64,000 nucleotides of DNA. Source: Litorivita pollutaquae. Its GTDB lineage: Bacteria > Pseudomonadota > Alphaproteobacteria > Rhodobacterales > Rhodobacteraceae. A program made the position numbers and the translations under genes. The DNA lies in the NCBI RefSeq assembly GCF_003205515.1, contig NZ_KZ826484.1, positions 210,262-274,261 of the forward strand, read 5' to 3'. Below are positions 18,682 through 28,116 of this stretch, piece by piece. Numbering within the stretch: the first letter of the stretch is position 1; each line of letters opens with the position of its first letter. The notes under the pieces were generated by a model. It was not told where the DNA came from. It did no database searches and saw only the letters and a program-made list of their open reading frames with translations.

Positions 18682-20124
18682 TCAGGCGTCGACAGACCAA
18701 CCGGAGACCGCTTTGATATCGAGGAAATCTTCGATGCCGAAGACGCCGCCTTCGCGGCCATTGCCGGATTGTTTGATGCCGCCAAAGGGGGCGCCGGGGC
18801 CGCGGGGTTGGCCGTTCATTTCAACCATGCCGGAGCGCAGGACGCGCGCCATGCGGTTGGCTTTGGCACCGTCTTGGGTCTGCACATAGTTGGTCAGGCC
18901 GTAAACCGTATCATTGGCCATCTCGACGGCTTCTTCTTCACTGTCAAATGGCGAGATGCACAAAACCGGACCAAAGATTTCTTCGCGGTAGATGGTCATA
19001 TCGGGCGTCACATCGGCAAAGATGGTCGGGCGCACATAGAAACCGCGATTGAACCCATCGGGGCGGCCCGGCCCACCGGTGACAAGGCGCGCGCCTTCGC
19101 TAATGCCCTTTTCGATCAAGCCTTGGATCTTGTTGAACTGCACTTCGTTCACAACCGGGCCGATGTGTCGGCCTTCGTCATGGGCGTTGCCGACCTGGAC
19201 TTTGGCGACGGTGGCGGCGGCTTGCTCGACGGCCTGATCATAGATCGCACGTTCGACCAGCATCCGGCTGGGCGCATTGCACGACTGGCCCGAGTTGTTC
19301 ATCATATGCATGACGCCGCGGCTCACCGCCTTGTCGTCTGCATCGGCAAAGATCACATTCGCGCCTTTGCCGCCCAACTCCAGATGAACCTTTTTCACAG
19401 TGTCAGCCGCAGATTTCGAAATCGCAGTGCCGGCGCGGGTCGAACCGGTGAAGGACACCATATCGACGTCCTTATGCGCGGTCAGCTGGGTTCCGACGCC
19501 TGTGCCGTCACCATTCACAAGGTTGAACACACCGGCAGGGATGCCTGCCGCATCGACCATTTCGGCGAACAACAGCGCATCAAGCGGGCTTTCTTCCGAG
19601 GGCTTCAACACCATCGTGCAGCCCGCAACCAATGCCGCCACGACCTTGAGCGTGATCTGGTTCATCGGCCAGTTCCACGGCGTGATCAATGCCGCGACAC
19701 CAACGGGTTCATAGATGATGCGTGTGTCGTTGAATTTTTCGGACAAAGGCTTATTGAAGTCAAAGCCTTTGGCGGCGTTGATAAAGTTTTTCATGTGCGC
19801 CATGCCTGCGCCGACCTGTGCCGTGCGGGCCAAATCAATCGGCGCACCCATTTCCGTGGAGATCGCTTGCGCCATTTCTTCCGAGCGCGACATGTAAACT
19901 TCGAGAAGTTTCTCGATCAACGCGATGCGGTCTTCGGCGGGGGTGGCCGCCCATGCGGGCCATGCGGCCTTGGCGGCGGCGACGGCGGCATCGGTATCGG
20001 CCTGATCGCCCAAAGAGATCACCGCACACACTTCTTCGGTGGAGGGGTCAATCACATTGTGGTCGCGCGGCGCGGCGGGATTAACCCATGCTCCGTTGAT
20101 GTAAAACTGGCGTTTTTCGATCAT
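18682..20124 (-). CDS. NAD(P)+-dependent aldehyde dehydrogenase
   Basis: A 480-residue aldehyde dehydrogenase of usual length. The catalytic Cys282 lies in NNSGQSCNAPSRM, the general base Glu249 in HLELGGKGANVIF and the conserved Asn in TPWNWPMNQ (148-156). The NAD-fold loop is FTGSTRAG (225-232). The ATG at 20124 follows GGAGG at ideal spacing, so I reject a 39-codon upstream extension. The substrate is not identifiable. It is divergent from the peroxiredoxin gene, separated by 183 bases without a clear operator. Confidence 0.92.
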   Translation of the reverse strand: MIEKRQFYINGAWVNPAAPRDHNVIDPSTEEVCAVISLGDQADTDAAVAAAKAAWPAWAATPAEDRIALIEKLLEVYMSRSEEMAQAISTEMGAPIDLARTAQVGAGMAHMKNFINAAKGFDFNKPLSEKFNDTRIIYEPVGVAALITPWNWPMNQITLKVVAALVAGCTMVLKPSEESPLDALLFAEMVDAAGIPAGVFNLVNGDGTGVGTQLTAHKDVDMVSFTGSTRAGTAISKSAADTVKKVHLELGGKGANVIFADADDKAVSRGVMHMMNNSGQSCNAPSRMLVERAIYDQAVEQAAATVAKVQVGNAHDEGRHIGPVVNEVQFNKIQGLIEKGISEGARLVTGGPGRPDGFNRGFYVRPTIFADVTPDMTIYREEIFGPVLCISPFDSEEEAVEMANDTVYGLTNYVQTQDGAKANRMARVLRSGMVEMNGQPRGPGAPFGGIKQSGNGREGGVFGIEDFLDIKAVSGWSVDA

Positions 20125-20307
20125 GATTTTCCTCCTAGGATGTCTGCCCGCCTGAACGTTCCACTCTGCGGGATCGTTTACCACGGGATTCGTGGGGCAC
20201 TTTGTCACCCCACCCGAACAGTCGCAAGGGAGGGGGTGCAAATTTGCCTATTGGTGATTAGCTGAACGTAAGGTTACAAATCAGCAACGCAATAGGAGGG
20301 CCAGAAC

Positions 20308-20961
20308 ATGGCATTACGTATCAACGATATCGTCCCGAATTTCACGGCACAAACCGACCAAGGCGAGATCACCTTCCATGATTGGATTGGCGACAGCTGG
20401 GCGATCCTGTTTTCCCACCCCAAGGATTTCACCCCCGTCTGCACCACCGAATTCGGTGCAGTGGCGCAATTGGCGGCCGAATGGGAAAAGCGCGGCACCA
20501 AAGTGATCGGCCTGTCGGTGGATGGCGCCGATGAGCACAAGCAATGGAAAGGCGATATCGAAAGCTTCTCCGGCGCGACCGCCGGTTTCCCGATCATCGC
20601 CGATACGGATCTGGCGGTCTCCAAAGCCTTTGATATGTTGCCGGCCGACGCCTATCTGCCCGATGGCCGCACGCCCGCAGATAGCGCCACGGTGCGCTCG
20701 GTGTTTATCATCAGCCCCGACAAAAAGTTGCAACTCTCGATGACTTACCCGATGTCGGTGGGCCGCAATTTTGCCGAGGTTCTGCGCGCGCTTGACGGGT
20801 TGCAGCGCACCTTTGGTCAACCGCTTGCCACCCCTGCCAACTGGGAGCTTGGTCAAGACGTCATCGTCGCGCTGAGCCTTACGGATGATCAGGCGCGTGA
20901 GAAATTTGGCGAAATCGACGTCAAGCTGCCCTACCTGCGCATCGCGAAATCGCCAGCCTGA
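20308..20961 (+). CDS. 1-Cys peroxiredoxin (Prx6-like)
   Basis: A 217-residue peroxiredoxin that reduces H2O2 and organic peroxides. The peroxidatic Cys45 is in HPKDFTPVCTTEFG with the conserved Pro and Thr; it is the only cysteine in the protein, so the resolving thiol must come from another molecule. The length and the C-terminal arm (TPANWELGQDVIV onwards) match the Prx6/Prx1-Cys subfamily. AGGAGGG precedes the ATG. Confidence 0.92.
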   Translation: MALRINDIVPNFTAQTDQGEITFHDWIGDSWAILFSHPKDFTPVCTTEFGAVAQLAAEWEKRGTKVIGLSVDGADEHKQWKGDIESFSGATAGFPIIADTDLAVSKAFDMLPADAYLPDGRTPADSATVRSVFIISPDKKLQLSMTYPMSVGRNFAEVLRALDGLQRTFGQPLATPANWELGQDVIVALSLTDDQAREKFGEIDVKLPYLRIAKSPA

Positions 20962-21021
20962 CCCGGCGGCGTGACCGGATTGGGGCGATGCTCCCTTGTT
21001 CGGTAGAGGATACTTTGAATG

Positions 21022-21047
21022 CCCCGATCCTTGTGGTCGGGGTTTTT
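21022..21047 (+). terminator. Terminator after the peroxiredoxin gene
   Basis: A CCCCGA/TCGGGG stem, extendable by two pairs with a bulged T, is followed by TTTTT, about 60 bases after the stop. Confidence 0.82.
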
Positions 21048-21128
21048 CATTGAGAGGTCGTGACCCGCCCCGCCCCGATACCGACATATCTCGCGGCGCT
21101 GCCGCACAACAAAAACTGCCTCACAACG

Positions 21129-21158
21129 AAAAAGGCTCCCGCACCTGCGGGAGCCTTT
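21129..21158 (-). terminator. Terminator of pnp
   Basis: A perfect 13-bp stem, AAAGGCTCCCGCA with TGCGGGAGCCTTT, has only two loop bases; on the minus strand it continues into a T-run. It sits 25 bases past the pnp stop. Confidence 0.9.
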
Positions 21159-21183
21159 CAATTCTTGGCGATCAACCGATCAA

Positions 21184-23316
21184 TCAGCCGTCGGATTTTT
21201 CCGCAGTGATCTCTTCGCCGGTTTCCTGATCGACGACTTTCATCGACAGGCGCACTTTGCCGCGATCGTCAAAACCGAGCAATTTGACCTTCACGTCCTG
21301 GCCCTCTTTGAGGACATCCGACGGGTGGTTCAATCGGCGGTTTTCGATTTGGCTGACGTGCACAAGGCCGTCGCGCTTGCCAAAGAAGTTCACGAAGGCG
21401 CCGAAATCGACGATCTTCACGACCTTGCCATCGTAGACCTGACCTTCTTCGGGCTCTGCCACGATCGAGTGGATCATGTCATAGGCCTTCTTGATGGCCT
21501 CGCCATTCGGGCTTGCGATCTTGATGATGCCTTCGTCGTTGATGTCGACTTTAGCGCCCGAGGTTTCAACGATCTCGCGGATCACTTTACCACCCGAGCC
21601 GATCACTTCACGGATCTTATCGGTCGGGATTTGCATGGTCTCGATACGCGGTGCGTGGACCGAGAAATCCGAAGCGCCGGTCAGCGATTTGGACATCTCT
21701 CCAAGGATATGCATCCGGCCGTCTTTTGCTTGCGCGAGGGCTTTTTCCATGATCTCGGGCGTGATGCCGGCAACCTTGATGTCCATCTGCAAAGAGGTGA
21801 TGCCGTTTTCGGTGCCTGCCACTTTGAAGTCCATGTCGCCGAGGTGATCCTCGTCGCCAAGGATGTCGGTCAAGATCGCGTAGGATCCGTCTTCTTCGAG
21901 GATCAGGCCCATGGCTACACCGGCAACCGCCGATTTGAGCGGAACGCCCGCATCCATCATCGACAAGGAGCCGCCGCACACCGATGCCATCGACGAAGAG
22001 CCGTTGGATTCGGTGATTTCCGACACAACACGCAGGGTGTAAGGGAAATCGGTTGCCGCTGGCAGAACCGCCTGAAGCGCGCGCCACGCCAATTTACCGT
22101 GGCCGATTTCGCGGCGACCGGGCGAGCCAACGCGGCCCACTTCACCCACCGAATAGGGAGGGAAGTTATAGTGCAGCAGGAAGTTCGATTTATACGTGCC
22201 GTTCAGCGCGTCGATCATCTGCTCGTCATCGCCGGTGCCCAAAGTGGTGATAACCAAACCTTGGGTTTCGCCGCGTGTGAACAAGGCCGAACCGTGGGTC
22301 CGTGGCAAAAGGCCGGTTTCGCAAACGATTGGGCGGACGGTTGTGGTGTCACGGCCATCGATACGCTTGCCGGTTTTGACAACATCACCGCGCAAAACGC
22401 TGCTTTCGAGCTTCTTGAGGGCCGAACCGAGGTTCTCATCGGCCAATTGCTCTTCGCTGAGTGCGTCCTTGATTGCGTCTTTCGCTGCCGCAACAGCAGT
22501 CGTGCGCTCTTGCTTGTCGGTGATCGCATATGCGGCGCGGATTTTGTCCTCGCCTGCGGCTTTGACGGCAGCATAAAGATCGGAGTAATCCGCCGGTTGG
22601 AAGTCGAAGGGCTCTTTGGCTGCCGACTCTGCCAGCTCAATGATCAAATCGATCACCGGTTGGATTTGCTGATGCGCGAAGTTCACCGCGCCAAGCATTT
22701 CCGCTTCGGTCAATTCGTAGGCTTCCGATTCGACCATCATCACGGCGTCTTTGGTGCCAGCCACAACCAGATCGAGACGTTGCTCGGGGTTGTCGCGCAG
22801 CTTGTGCATATCTTCGACTTCGGGGTTGAGGATATATTCGCCATCGACATAGCCAACGCGGGCACCGGCAATCGGGCCCATGAACGGCGCGCCGGAAATG
22901 GTCAAAGCTGCCGATGCAGCGATCATCGCAACGATGTCGGGGTCATTGACGAGGTCGTGGCTGAGCACGGTGCACATCACCAGAACTTCGTTTTTGAAGC
23001 CGGGAACAAACAGCGGGCGGATCGGACGGTCGATCAAACGCGCGGTCAGCGTTTCTTTTTCCGTCGGGCGCGCTTCGCGTTTGAAGAAACCGCCGGGCAC
23101 TTTACCCGCAGCATAGTATTTCTCTTGGTAGTGAACCGTCAGCGGAAAGAAATCCTGCCCCGGTTTTTGTTTCTTGGCGAACGTGACATTGGCCATGACA
23201 GAGGTTTCGCCCAGAGTGGCGATAACGGTTCCGTCTGCCTGACGGGCAATCTTACCCGTTTCCAGAGTGAGCTGTTCTTCGCCCCACTGGATCGATTTTT
23301 TCACTTCGTTGAACAT
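21184..23316 (-). CDS. pnp: Polyribonucleotide nucleotidyltransferase (PNPase)
   Basis: A 710-residue 3'-5' phosphorolytic exoribonuclease, part of the RNA degradosome. Two RNase PH-like cores flank a helical domain; the first contains [22 protein letters not shown] and the second [13 protein letters not shown], with catalytic [18 protein letters not shown] residues. A KH domain follows ([15 protein letters not shown], near 560), then an S1 domain ([16 protein letters not shown] onwards). The C-terminus ends shortly after S1, as in other alphaproteobacteria. Start ATG at 23316 with AGGAT before it. It lies downstream of rpsO in the conserved order, but 496 bases apart and behind a terminator. 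Confidence 0.97.
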   Translation of the reverse strand: MFNEVKKSIQWGEEQLTLETGKIARQADGTVIATLGETSVMANVTFAKKQKPGQDFFPLTVHYQEKYYAAGKVPGGFFKREARPTEKETLTARLIDRPIRPLFVPGFKNEVLVMCTVLSHDLVNDPDIVAMIAASAALTISGAPFMGPIAGARVGYVDGEYILNPEVEDMHKLRDNPEQRLDLVVAGTKDAVMMVESEAYELTEAEMLGAVNFAHQQIQPVIDLIIELAESAAKEPFDFQPADYSDLYAAVKAAGEDKIRAAYAITDKQERTTAVAAAKDAIKDALSEEQLADENLGSALKKLESSVLRGDVVKTGKRIDGRDTTTVRPIVCETGLLPRTHGSALFTRGETQGLVITTLGTGDDEQMIDALNGTYKSNFLLHYNFPPYSVGEVGRVGSPGRREIGHGKLAWRALQAVLPAATDFPYTLRVVSEITESNGSSSMASVCGGSLSMMDAGVPLKSAVAGVAMGLILEEDGSYAILTDILGDEDHLGDMDFKVAGTENGITSLQMDIKVAGITPEIMEKALAQAKDGRMHILGEMSKSLTGASDFSVHAPRIETMQIPTDKIREVIGSGGKVIREIVETSGAKVDINDEGIIKIASPNGEAIKKAYDMIHSIVAEPEEGQVYDGKVVKIVDFGAFVNFFGKRDGLVHVSQIENRRLNHPSDVLKEGQDVKVKLLGFDDRGKVRLSMKVVDQETGEEITAEKSDG

Positions 23317-23331
23317 CTAGATATCCTAATT

Positions 23332-23358
23332 GGGAGCACTCCCGACCCCTGCCGGGTC
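23332..23358 (-). promoter_or_regulatory. Tandem hairpins in the pnp leader
   Basis: Just upstream of pnp lie a 12-base palindrome, GGGAG-CA-CTCCC (23332-23343), and then GACCC-N5-GGGTC (23344-23358). In E. coli a pnp leader stem is cut by RNase III and PNPase then represses its own mRNA; whether this leader works the same way is an inference. Confidence 0.35.
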
Positions 23359-23760
23359 TCCCGTTTGCATGGCGGCCCCATTGCCGCCGACCTTTTCATC
23401 ATCTCATGCGCCAAGGTCAAAGCGTCACGTCTCAGATACCGCGCCCATACAGGATTTTCAGGGGTTTGGAAAGGGGCGATGCGATCGGCCCGGTCACGTC
23501 AGAAGCGCGCCTATGGTGTAAATCGGCGCGGTGTGATGACCCAAAATTTGGCCGCTGTTTCGAGTGTATGAGGCCCATTGGTCCGCAGCAAGCATCGGTG
23601 CGCGCGTATATCGGGTGGCAATCGGGTAGAGCTGGGGGGACAGAACCGGTTTGGCCTGCTCCAAGAGGACGTGCGGGCCTGACCTATATGCACCGGGAGC
23701 ATGTGAAACCGGCGTCTCAGTAGGGAGCGCAGGGGGAGTGCAACGGTCGGATCGGACGTG
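23359..23760. other. Intergenic region between rpsO terminator and pnp leader, no gene seen
   Basis: About 400 bases without a protein-like frame; it presumably holds the pnp promoter. I see no tRNA or other structured RNA I can name. Confidence 0.5.
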
Positions 23761-23790
23761 AAAAGGCCCCCGAAAATATCGAGGGCCTTT
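23761..23790 (-). terminator. Terminator of rpsO
   Basis: An AAAGGCCCCCGA/TCGAGGGCCTTT stem with one mismatch and a 5-base loop, and a T-run on the minus strand, 23 bases past the rpsO stop. Confidence 0.85.
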
Positions 23791-23812
23791 CGAATACAGG
23801 TATGATCGACGC

Positions 23813-24082
23813 TTAGCGGCGCAGGCCGAGGCGTTTGATCAGGTCTTGGTAACGCGCTTCATCTTTGGCACGGGTGTAGTCCAGAAGCTTGCGGCGCAGA
23901 GCCACCATTTTCAAAAGGCCACGACGACCGTGGTTGTCTTTTTTGTGGGTTTTGAAATGCTCGGTCAGGGTCGCGATGCGCGAGCTGAGAATGGCAACCT
24001 GAACTTCAGGCGAACCGGTGTCGCCTTCTTTGGTTGCGAATTCTTTCATGACGCGGGCTTTTTCTTCGGCAGTGATCGACAT
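23813..24082 (-). CDS. rpsO: 30S ribosomal protein S15
   Basis: 89 residues, the standard S15 length. It has the invariant [36 protein letters not shown] and LDYTRAKD segments and ends KRLGLRR. S15 binds the 16S central-domain three-way junction early in 30S assembly. The ATG at 24082 follows AAGGAGA; an open extension upstream to 24154 is not part of the protein. Confidence 0.97.
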   Translation of the reverse strand: MSITAEEKARVMKEFATKEGDTGSPEVQVAILSSRIATLTEHFKTHKKDNHGRRGLLKMVALRRKLLDYTRAKDEARYQDLIKRLGLRR

Positions 24083-24434
24083 CGGGGTCTCCTTAGATTG
24101 AGGGTGGGGGCGCAAGCCGGGATGTCGTCCAGCAGGGTCCATAGAGGTCCGCACTCGAGAGGTGCAGATGCGCGCGTATAAGAGAGAATCGCTGTGAAGG
24201 AAAGAAAAATCGGATAGGCCCGCTTGGTGGAGGTTTAAACCATCAAATCGCCCGCCCGGCGCGTATCTCTTTACACCTGCCCCGGCTTGACGGATCTGCC
24301 GTTTCTTGGGGCACGCGAGGAGTCCGCGCCCTGCTTAGGCCGTTGCATTAGGCTGCGTAACGATCAAGGCGCCGAGTTTTCGGACAACCCTTGGTGATGT
24401 TGCTTGCCAACGGTGCGTAACCGCGCGGCACAGG
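24083..24434. other. Intergenic region upstream of rpsO, no gene seen
   Basis: This 352-base gap must hold the rpsO promoter. The only structure I noticed is a 10-base palindrome, GGTTTAAACC (about 24232-24241). There is no convincing terminator for the RTX gene that ends at 24435. Confidence 0.5.
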
Positions 24435-25508
24435 TTAACCGGCCAAAAGCCCCGCTTGCGCCACCGATTGAGACATCAGTGTAATATCCGCCAAGGAGAA
24501 ATCTTCGCCATTGCGCACCAAGACCACATCTGCGCCGTTCATTGTAACAATAACGCCGCCCGCTGCGTCAGGATCTGCGCGCAGTTCGATGTCCGGATCG
24601 GCATCGGGGTCGGTGCTGTCGTCATAGACGAGAACCAAAGTGTCGCTGCCAGCCGCAAAATCCATCACCTCGGCGCGCGCGCCATCAGGAATCCAATCGC
24701 CGGCGCAAATCACATCGGCCCCGTCGCCGCCGGTGACGATGTCATAGCATCCTGCCACAATCAGATCGTCGCCATCACCGCCATTGAGGTAATCGCCGCC
24801 ATCCACATCGGAGATGTCATCAGGATCGGCATCGGCGTCATCACATAGGCCGGAAATGACGTCGTTGCCCGCGCCGCCGAACAGCGTGTCGGCCCCGAGG
24901 CCGCCATCGATGTAGTCGCTGTCAAGCCCGCCATGGAGCGCATCATTACCGTCGCCGCCGGTCAGCGTGTCGTTCCCGCTGCCCCCGTCAAGGGTATCAT
25001 CGCCGTCCTCGCCGTAGAGGTTGTCATTTTCGTTATGGCCGTAAAGGAGGTCATTGCCGGCGCCGCCAAATAGGGCGTCTTCGCCATCCTCGCCGTGAAG
25101 CTCGTCGTCACCCTCATCGCCGGACAGGATGTCGTTGCCGTCTTCGCCATGAATTTCGTCGTCACCCGAAGCCCCTTCGAGCTGGTCGGCTTCCGCGCCG
25201 CCACGCAGCCAATCATCCCCTTGGGTGGTCACGTCTTCTGTCGCGGTCACGTCGTCGGTTGCCGTCGCATCCTCAATGGGGTGCTCGTCGGTGGCCTCAA
25301 GCTGCAAGTCCGAGGCAGCGCGGTCGTCGGCTGAATCGATCTCTTCAACCTCCGTCAGAAGATCGCTCACGTCCTGAACGGCGGCAGCGTTCGCGCCGCT
25401 CGGCGCATCGCTTTCTTCCGTGACTGCATCGCTTTCCTCGTCGTCCATGTTGACGAAGGCCGTTGCACCCACAACCATCATACCTAACAAACCAGCAAGC
25501 ATTAACAT
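24435..25508 (-). CDS. RTX (hemolysin-type calcium-binding repeat) protein with membrane-anchor-like N-terminus
   Basis: 357 residues from the ATG at 25508. A hydrophobic segment (MLMLAGLLGMMVVGATAFV) is followed by a very acidic spacer (about 20-100) and roughly twelve nonapeptide RTX repeats (106-220) of the form GGxGxDxLx, which form Ca2+-loaded beta-rolls. A second acidic module ends in FSLADITLMSQ, similar to the tail of secreted RTX proteins. No type I secretion genes are adjacent. In-frame ATGs at 25541 and 25565 would lengthen the N-terminus. Calcium binding is well supported; whether the protein is anchored or secreted is not. Confidence 0.83.
   Translation of the reverse strand: MLMLAGLLGMMVVGATAFVNMDDEESDAVTEESDAPSGANAAAVQDVSDLLTEVEEIDSADDRAASDLQLEATDEHPIEDATATDDVTATEDVTTQGDDWLRGGAEADQLEGASGDDEIHGEDGNDILSGDEGDDELHGEDGEDALFGGAGNDLLYGHNENDNLYGEDGDDTLDGGSGNDTLTGGDGNDALHGGLDSDYIDGGLGADTLFGGAGNDVISGLCDDADADPDDISDVDGGDYLNGGDGDDLIVAGCYDIVTGGDGADVICAGDWIPDGARAEVMDFAAGSDTLVLVYDDSTDPDADPDIELRADPDAAGGVIVTMNGADVVLVRNGEDFSLADITLMSQSVAQAGLLAG
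24849..25193 (-). repeat. RTX nonapeptide-coding repeat array
   Basis: About twelve tandem 27-base units within the preceding gene, coding for variants such as GNDTLTGGD and GDDELHGED. The DNA is diverged between units, so this is a protein-level repeat rather than a fresh tandem duplication. Confidence 0.8.
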
Positions 25509-25584
25509 CGTACATTTATCCCGTAATACACGCCCGACCATGCCACACAACGCGGCGCAGGTCAAACCTTCTGAGTGGAAATTG

Positions 25585-25669
25585 GTTAACGCAAAATTTG
25601 AAAAACGTTAACGAAATGAATGGGTTAGTCTATATGTTGTGGTGGCGTAACTTTGCCAAAACGTTAACG
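25585..25669. promoter_or_regulatory. Three GTTAACG palindromes upstream of the RTX gene
   Basis: GTTAACG occurs at 25585-25591, and the full 8-base palindrome CGTTAACG at 25606-25613 and 25662-25669, each of the latter preceded by AAAA. They lie in an AT-rich stretch between the RTX start and the DUF1643 stop. The first two centres are about 21 bases apart (two helical turns). A likely binding-site cluster for an unknown regulator. Confidence 0.4.
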
Positions 25670-25688
25670 CACCGTTGGGCGAAGGTTG

Positions 25689-26210
25689 CTATCGGGGTGC
25701 GGATGCGGGCCAACGATCCGGTTGCTGCGCGTAGGCGATATAGAGCGGGTGTTTGGGGTGGCCTGCTTTGCTCAGGCCGAGGTGATAAAGCGGCTTGCCG
25801 GAGGCACGCAAAATCGCCTCAACCGCGGCGCCGCGCGCCAAATGCGCGCCGTGGGTGCCCCATGCGGCGATGACATCATCGGCCCACAGGCATCCCTCAT
25901 GGATCGCCTTGTCATTCTCCGGCCCGATGGGGTCGGCTGCCGCACGCATCAATTTCGGATCCGTATCGCGCCATGCAAAAATATTGGTGACGCGAAAGCC
26001 GCCGTATCCCAATGTTCGCGCCCGCCGTTCGCAGCGTTCTACCGTGGGATCATTTTGCACTTCGGTCGCGGTCGAGGGGTTGAGCATTACAAAGAGCACG
26101 CGCTTGCCCTGCGCATCCCATTCCCGCGTGAGCGCATATCGGTAGCGTTCGCAATCGGAATAAATCGCGGTTGAGGGCGCGTCGTCTTTGGTATGGCTGC
26201 GGGTGATCAT
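25689..26210 (-). CDS. DUF1643 domain-containing protein
   Basis: A 173-residue protein of DUF1643, recognisable by VLFVMLNPSTATEVQNDPTVERC (about 38-60) and GGFRVTNIFAWRDTDP (about 69-84), followed by the VIAAWGTHG strand. The conserved polar residues suggest an enzyme or nucleic-acid-binding role, but no function is established. It sits between truB and the RTX gene without overlap, and probably has its own promoter. Confidence 0.85.
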   Translation of the reverse strand: MITRSHTKDDAPSTAIYSDCERYRYALTREWDAQGKRVLFVMLNPSTATEVQNDPTVERCERRARTLGYGGFRVTNIFAWRDTDPKLMRAAADPIGPENDKAIHEGCLWADDVIAAWGTHGAHLARGAAVEAILRASGKPLYHLGLSKAGHPKHPLYIAYAQQPDRWPASAPR

Positions 26211-26302
26211 GGGGTTTCATGCCCTGATCCGACAGCGGGGTTCAAGAAGTTTTCCCCAATGCTCGGCAAAGATCACCGCATGCCGCAGTCAAACCGCTTT
26301 GC

Positions 26303-27217
26303 CTATTGCGTTGCGCGCACAAACACGCGGCTCGGATGCAATTCACCCGCCTTATAGACGCCAACGGCCACCGCCTCGCCATGCAGTGAGGCCCAGCATT
26401 CATCGCCGTATTCCACGTCCGATACGATCACCATGCCCGGATTGCCATTGCGCAGTTTCGCTGCGCCGCCTTCGGTGGTCTTGACCTCAGGCAGATCGGC
26501 TAAACCTTCTTCAAGCGGCAAAAGATGTGCGTCAATCTCGGGGGTTTTGGCCAATTCTTCGATCTTTTCCATACTGATCCCATCTTCTGCATCGAAGGGT
26601 CCGGACCAGACACGGCGCAGCCATTCTACATGGCCGAAACATCCCAATGCCGCGCCAAGATCACGGGCGATCGAGCGCACATAGCCGCCCTTGCCGCAGG
26701 TCATCTCCAAAATGACGTGATCCGCATCGGGGCGTTCCGCCATGAGCAATTCCTCGACATAAAGAGGACGTGCGGCGATTTCGAAATCCTCGTCACTACG
26801 GGCCCGTTTATAGGCCCGTTCGCCATCAATTTTCACGGCGGAAAACTTTGGCGGGACTTGCATGATATCGCCGACGAACTGGCCAAGGGCGGCCTTGATT
26901 TCATCGTCTGTAGGGCGCGCGTCCGAGGTGTCAGTGACTTCGCCTTCGGTGTCATCGGTGTTGGTGGCTTGCCCCAAACGTACCGAAAACCGGTAGGCTT
27001 TCATCGCGTCGGTGATATAGGGCACGGTCTTTGTGGCCTCGCCCAGTGCCACGGCCAAAACGCCGGTCGCTTCGGGATCCAATGTGCCGGCATGGCCGGC
27101 TTTCTTGGCGGAAAAGGCCCATTTCACCTTGTTCACCACGGCGGTCGAGGTGATGCCCGCCGGTTTGTCGACGACGAGCCAGCCGGAAATGTCGCGGCCT
27201 TTGCGGGTACGTGCCAT
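26303..27217 (-). CDS. truB: tRNA pseudouridine(55) synthase TruB
   Basis: A 304-residue enzyme making pseudouridine 55 in the T-loop of tRNAs. The catalytic Asp47 is in [17 protein letters not shown]. Conserved motifs [33 protein letters not shown] and [15 protein letters not shown] are in order, with a C-terminal region ending in a PUA-like strand. It is downstream of rbfA, as in many bacteria, but a DUF2233 gene intervenes. Confidence 0.95.
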   Translation of the reverse strand: MARTRKGRDISGWLVVDKPAGITSTAVVNKVKWAFSAKKAGHAGTLDPEATGVLAVALGEATKTVPYITDAMKAYRFSVRLGQATNTDDTEGEVTDTSDARPTDDEIKAALGQFVGDIMQVPPKFSAVKIDGERAYKRARSDEDFEIAARPLYVEELLMAERPDADHVILEMTCGKGGYVRSIARDLGAALGCFGHVEWLRRVWSGPFDAEDGISMEKIEELAKTPEIDAHLLPLEEGLADLPEVKTTEGGAAKLRNGNPGMVIVSDVEYGDECWASLHGEAVAVGVYKAGELHPSRVFVRATQ

Positions 27218-27330
27218 AGAATGGGCCTCATAGGTTCAGATGGACTGGGTTCAGGATGGAATACGCATGATGTGAGGGCGCGGCCTACCCAATAGAGCGC
27301 CGCGCGTCAATTGCGATGCGCGGAGCACGG

Positions 27331-28116
27331 TTACTTGATCACCTCGACGGTGCCGACAATCGGGCCCAGATAGGTGCCAAAATTGAAGGCCGTCATGCCG
27401 CGCCGGTAAAGCCGCGAGATATTGCCGTCAAAGTAGAGCGCATTGGGCAGTTTCAGCACATCGCGGTAAAGCGTGCCAAAATCGTAAAAATTCACCGGGC
27501 TGCGCGAGATCGCAAAAACCGCGTGTTTGCCGTCTGCCGTAGTGCCGACGCCATTGCGGATGTAACGGCTGTCGCCGCCGTCGATAAAACGCGGGTGCAG
27601 CGTGCCATCAATCACCAACATCGGCCCGGATTGCGAGGCATAGCGGCATTTCGGTTTTGCGGCGATAAAAGATTTGGTTTCCATCACATCGGCGCGCCCA
27701 TCGCGGATGCACAACACCCCATTCGGTAATAGACCAAAGTTGCCGCCGCCGCCGGTGGTTATCACCCGCATCGTTTCAACCCCGTCTTCGACATAATGGC
27801 CCACGGGAGAGCGATCCTCATGATACATGCCCGCATTCATCGCCATACCAAGTTGCAGGCCCTCTGGTTCCAGCATTTGGTCGATCCGTGCGAATTGGCC
27901 CAGAGGTTTGCCAGCACTGTCATTAAGAAACAGGCGCAATTCTTCGGATTGCAGATCTACGTCACAGACGGTGAATTGCGTGCCCTTGTGGGAGATGTCG
28001 TTGCAATTGGCCGCCCGGCTGGCCGTGCCCCATCCGATCGCCGCCGCCACAGTTCCCGCCACTGCGAAGCCTACCGCAGCGCGGCGGGGTTTATTCGTCG
28101 AGATCGCGGCGGACAT
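27331..28116 (-). CDS. Phosphodiester glycosidase-like (DUF2233/NAGPA) secreted protein
   Basis: 261 residues from the ATG at 28116, which lies inside the last codons of rbfA (26-base overlap). A signal-like hydrophobic segment (AAVGFAVAGTVAAAIGW) precedes the domain. Family marks are AMNAGMYHEDRSPVGHYVEDG, SGPMLVIDGTLHPRF and NALYFDGNISRLY. Relatives cleave phosphodiester-linked sugars (human uncovering enzyme) or act on exopolysaccharide; the substrate here is unknown. The overlap implies translation coupled to rbfA, an odd pairing of a ribosome factor with an exported protein. Confidence 0.83.
   Translation of the reverse strand: MSAAISTNKPRRAAVGFAVAGTVAAAIGWGTASRAANCNDISHKGTQFTVCDVDLQSEELRLFLNDSAGKPLGQFARIDQMLEPEGLQLGMAMNAGMYHEDRSPVGHYVEDGVETMRVITTGGGGNFGLLPNGVLCIRDGRADVMETKSFIAAKPKCRYASQSGPMLVIDGTLHPRFIDGGDSRYIRNGVGTTADGKHAVFAISRSPVNFYDFGTLYRDVLKLPNALYFDGNISRLYRRGMTAFNFGTYLGPIVGTVEVIK

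Noticed and set aside
18769..20265. Long open frame antisense to the aldehyde dehydrogenase
   Set aside because: Same pattern: low-complexity Gly/His/Arg composition and no motif, opposite a complete enzyme.
21325..23571. Very long open frame (748 codons) antisense to pnp
   Set aside because: Its translation is rich in His, Arg and Phe with no recognisable domain. It mirrors pnp, whose own translation is full-length and has all its motifs. High-GC codon bias leaves the antisense frame open.
25585..25669. CtrA binding sites upstream of the RTX gene
   Set aside because: The GTTAACG repeats contain TTAA, but no pair has the seven-base spacing of the CtrA consensus.
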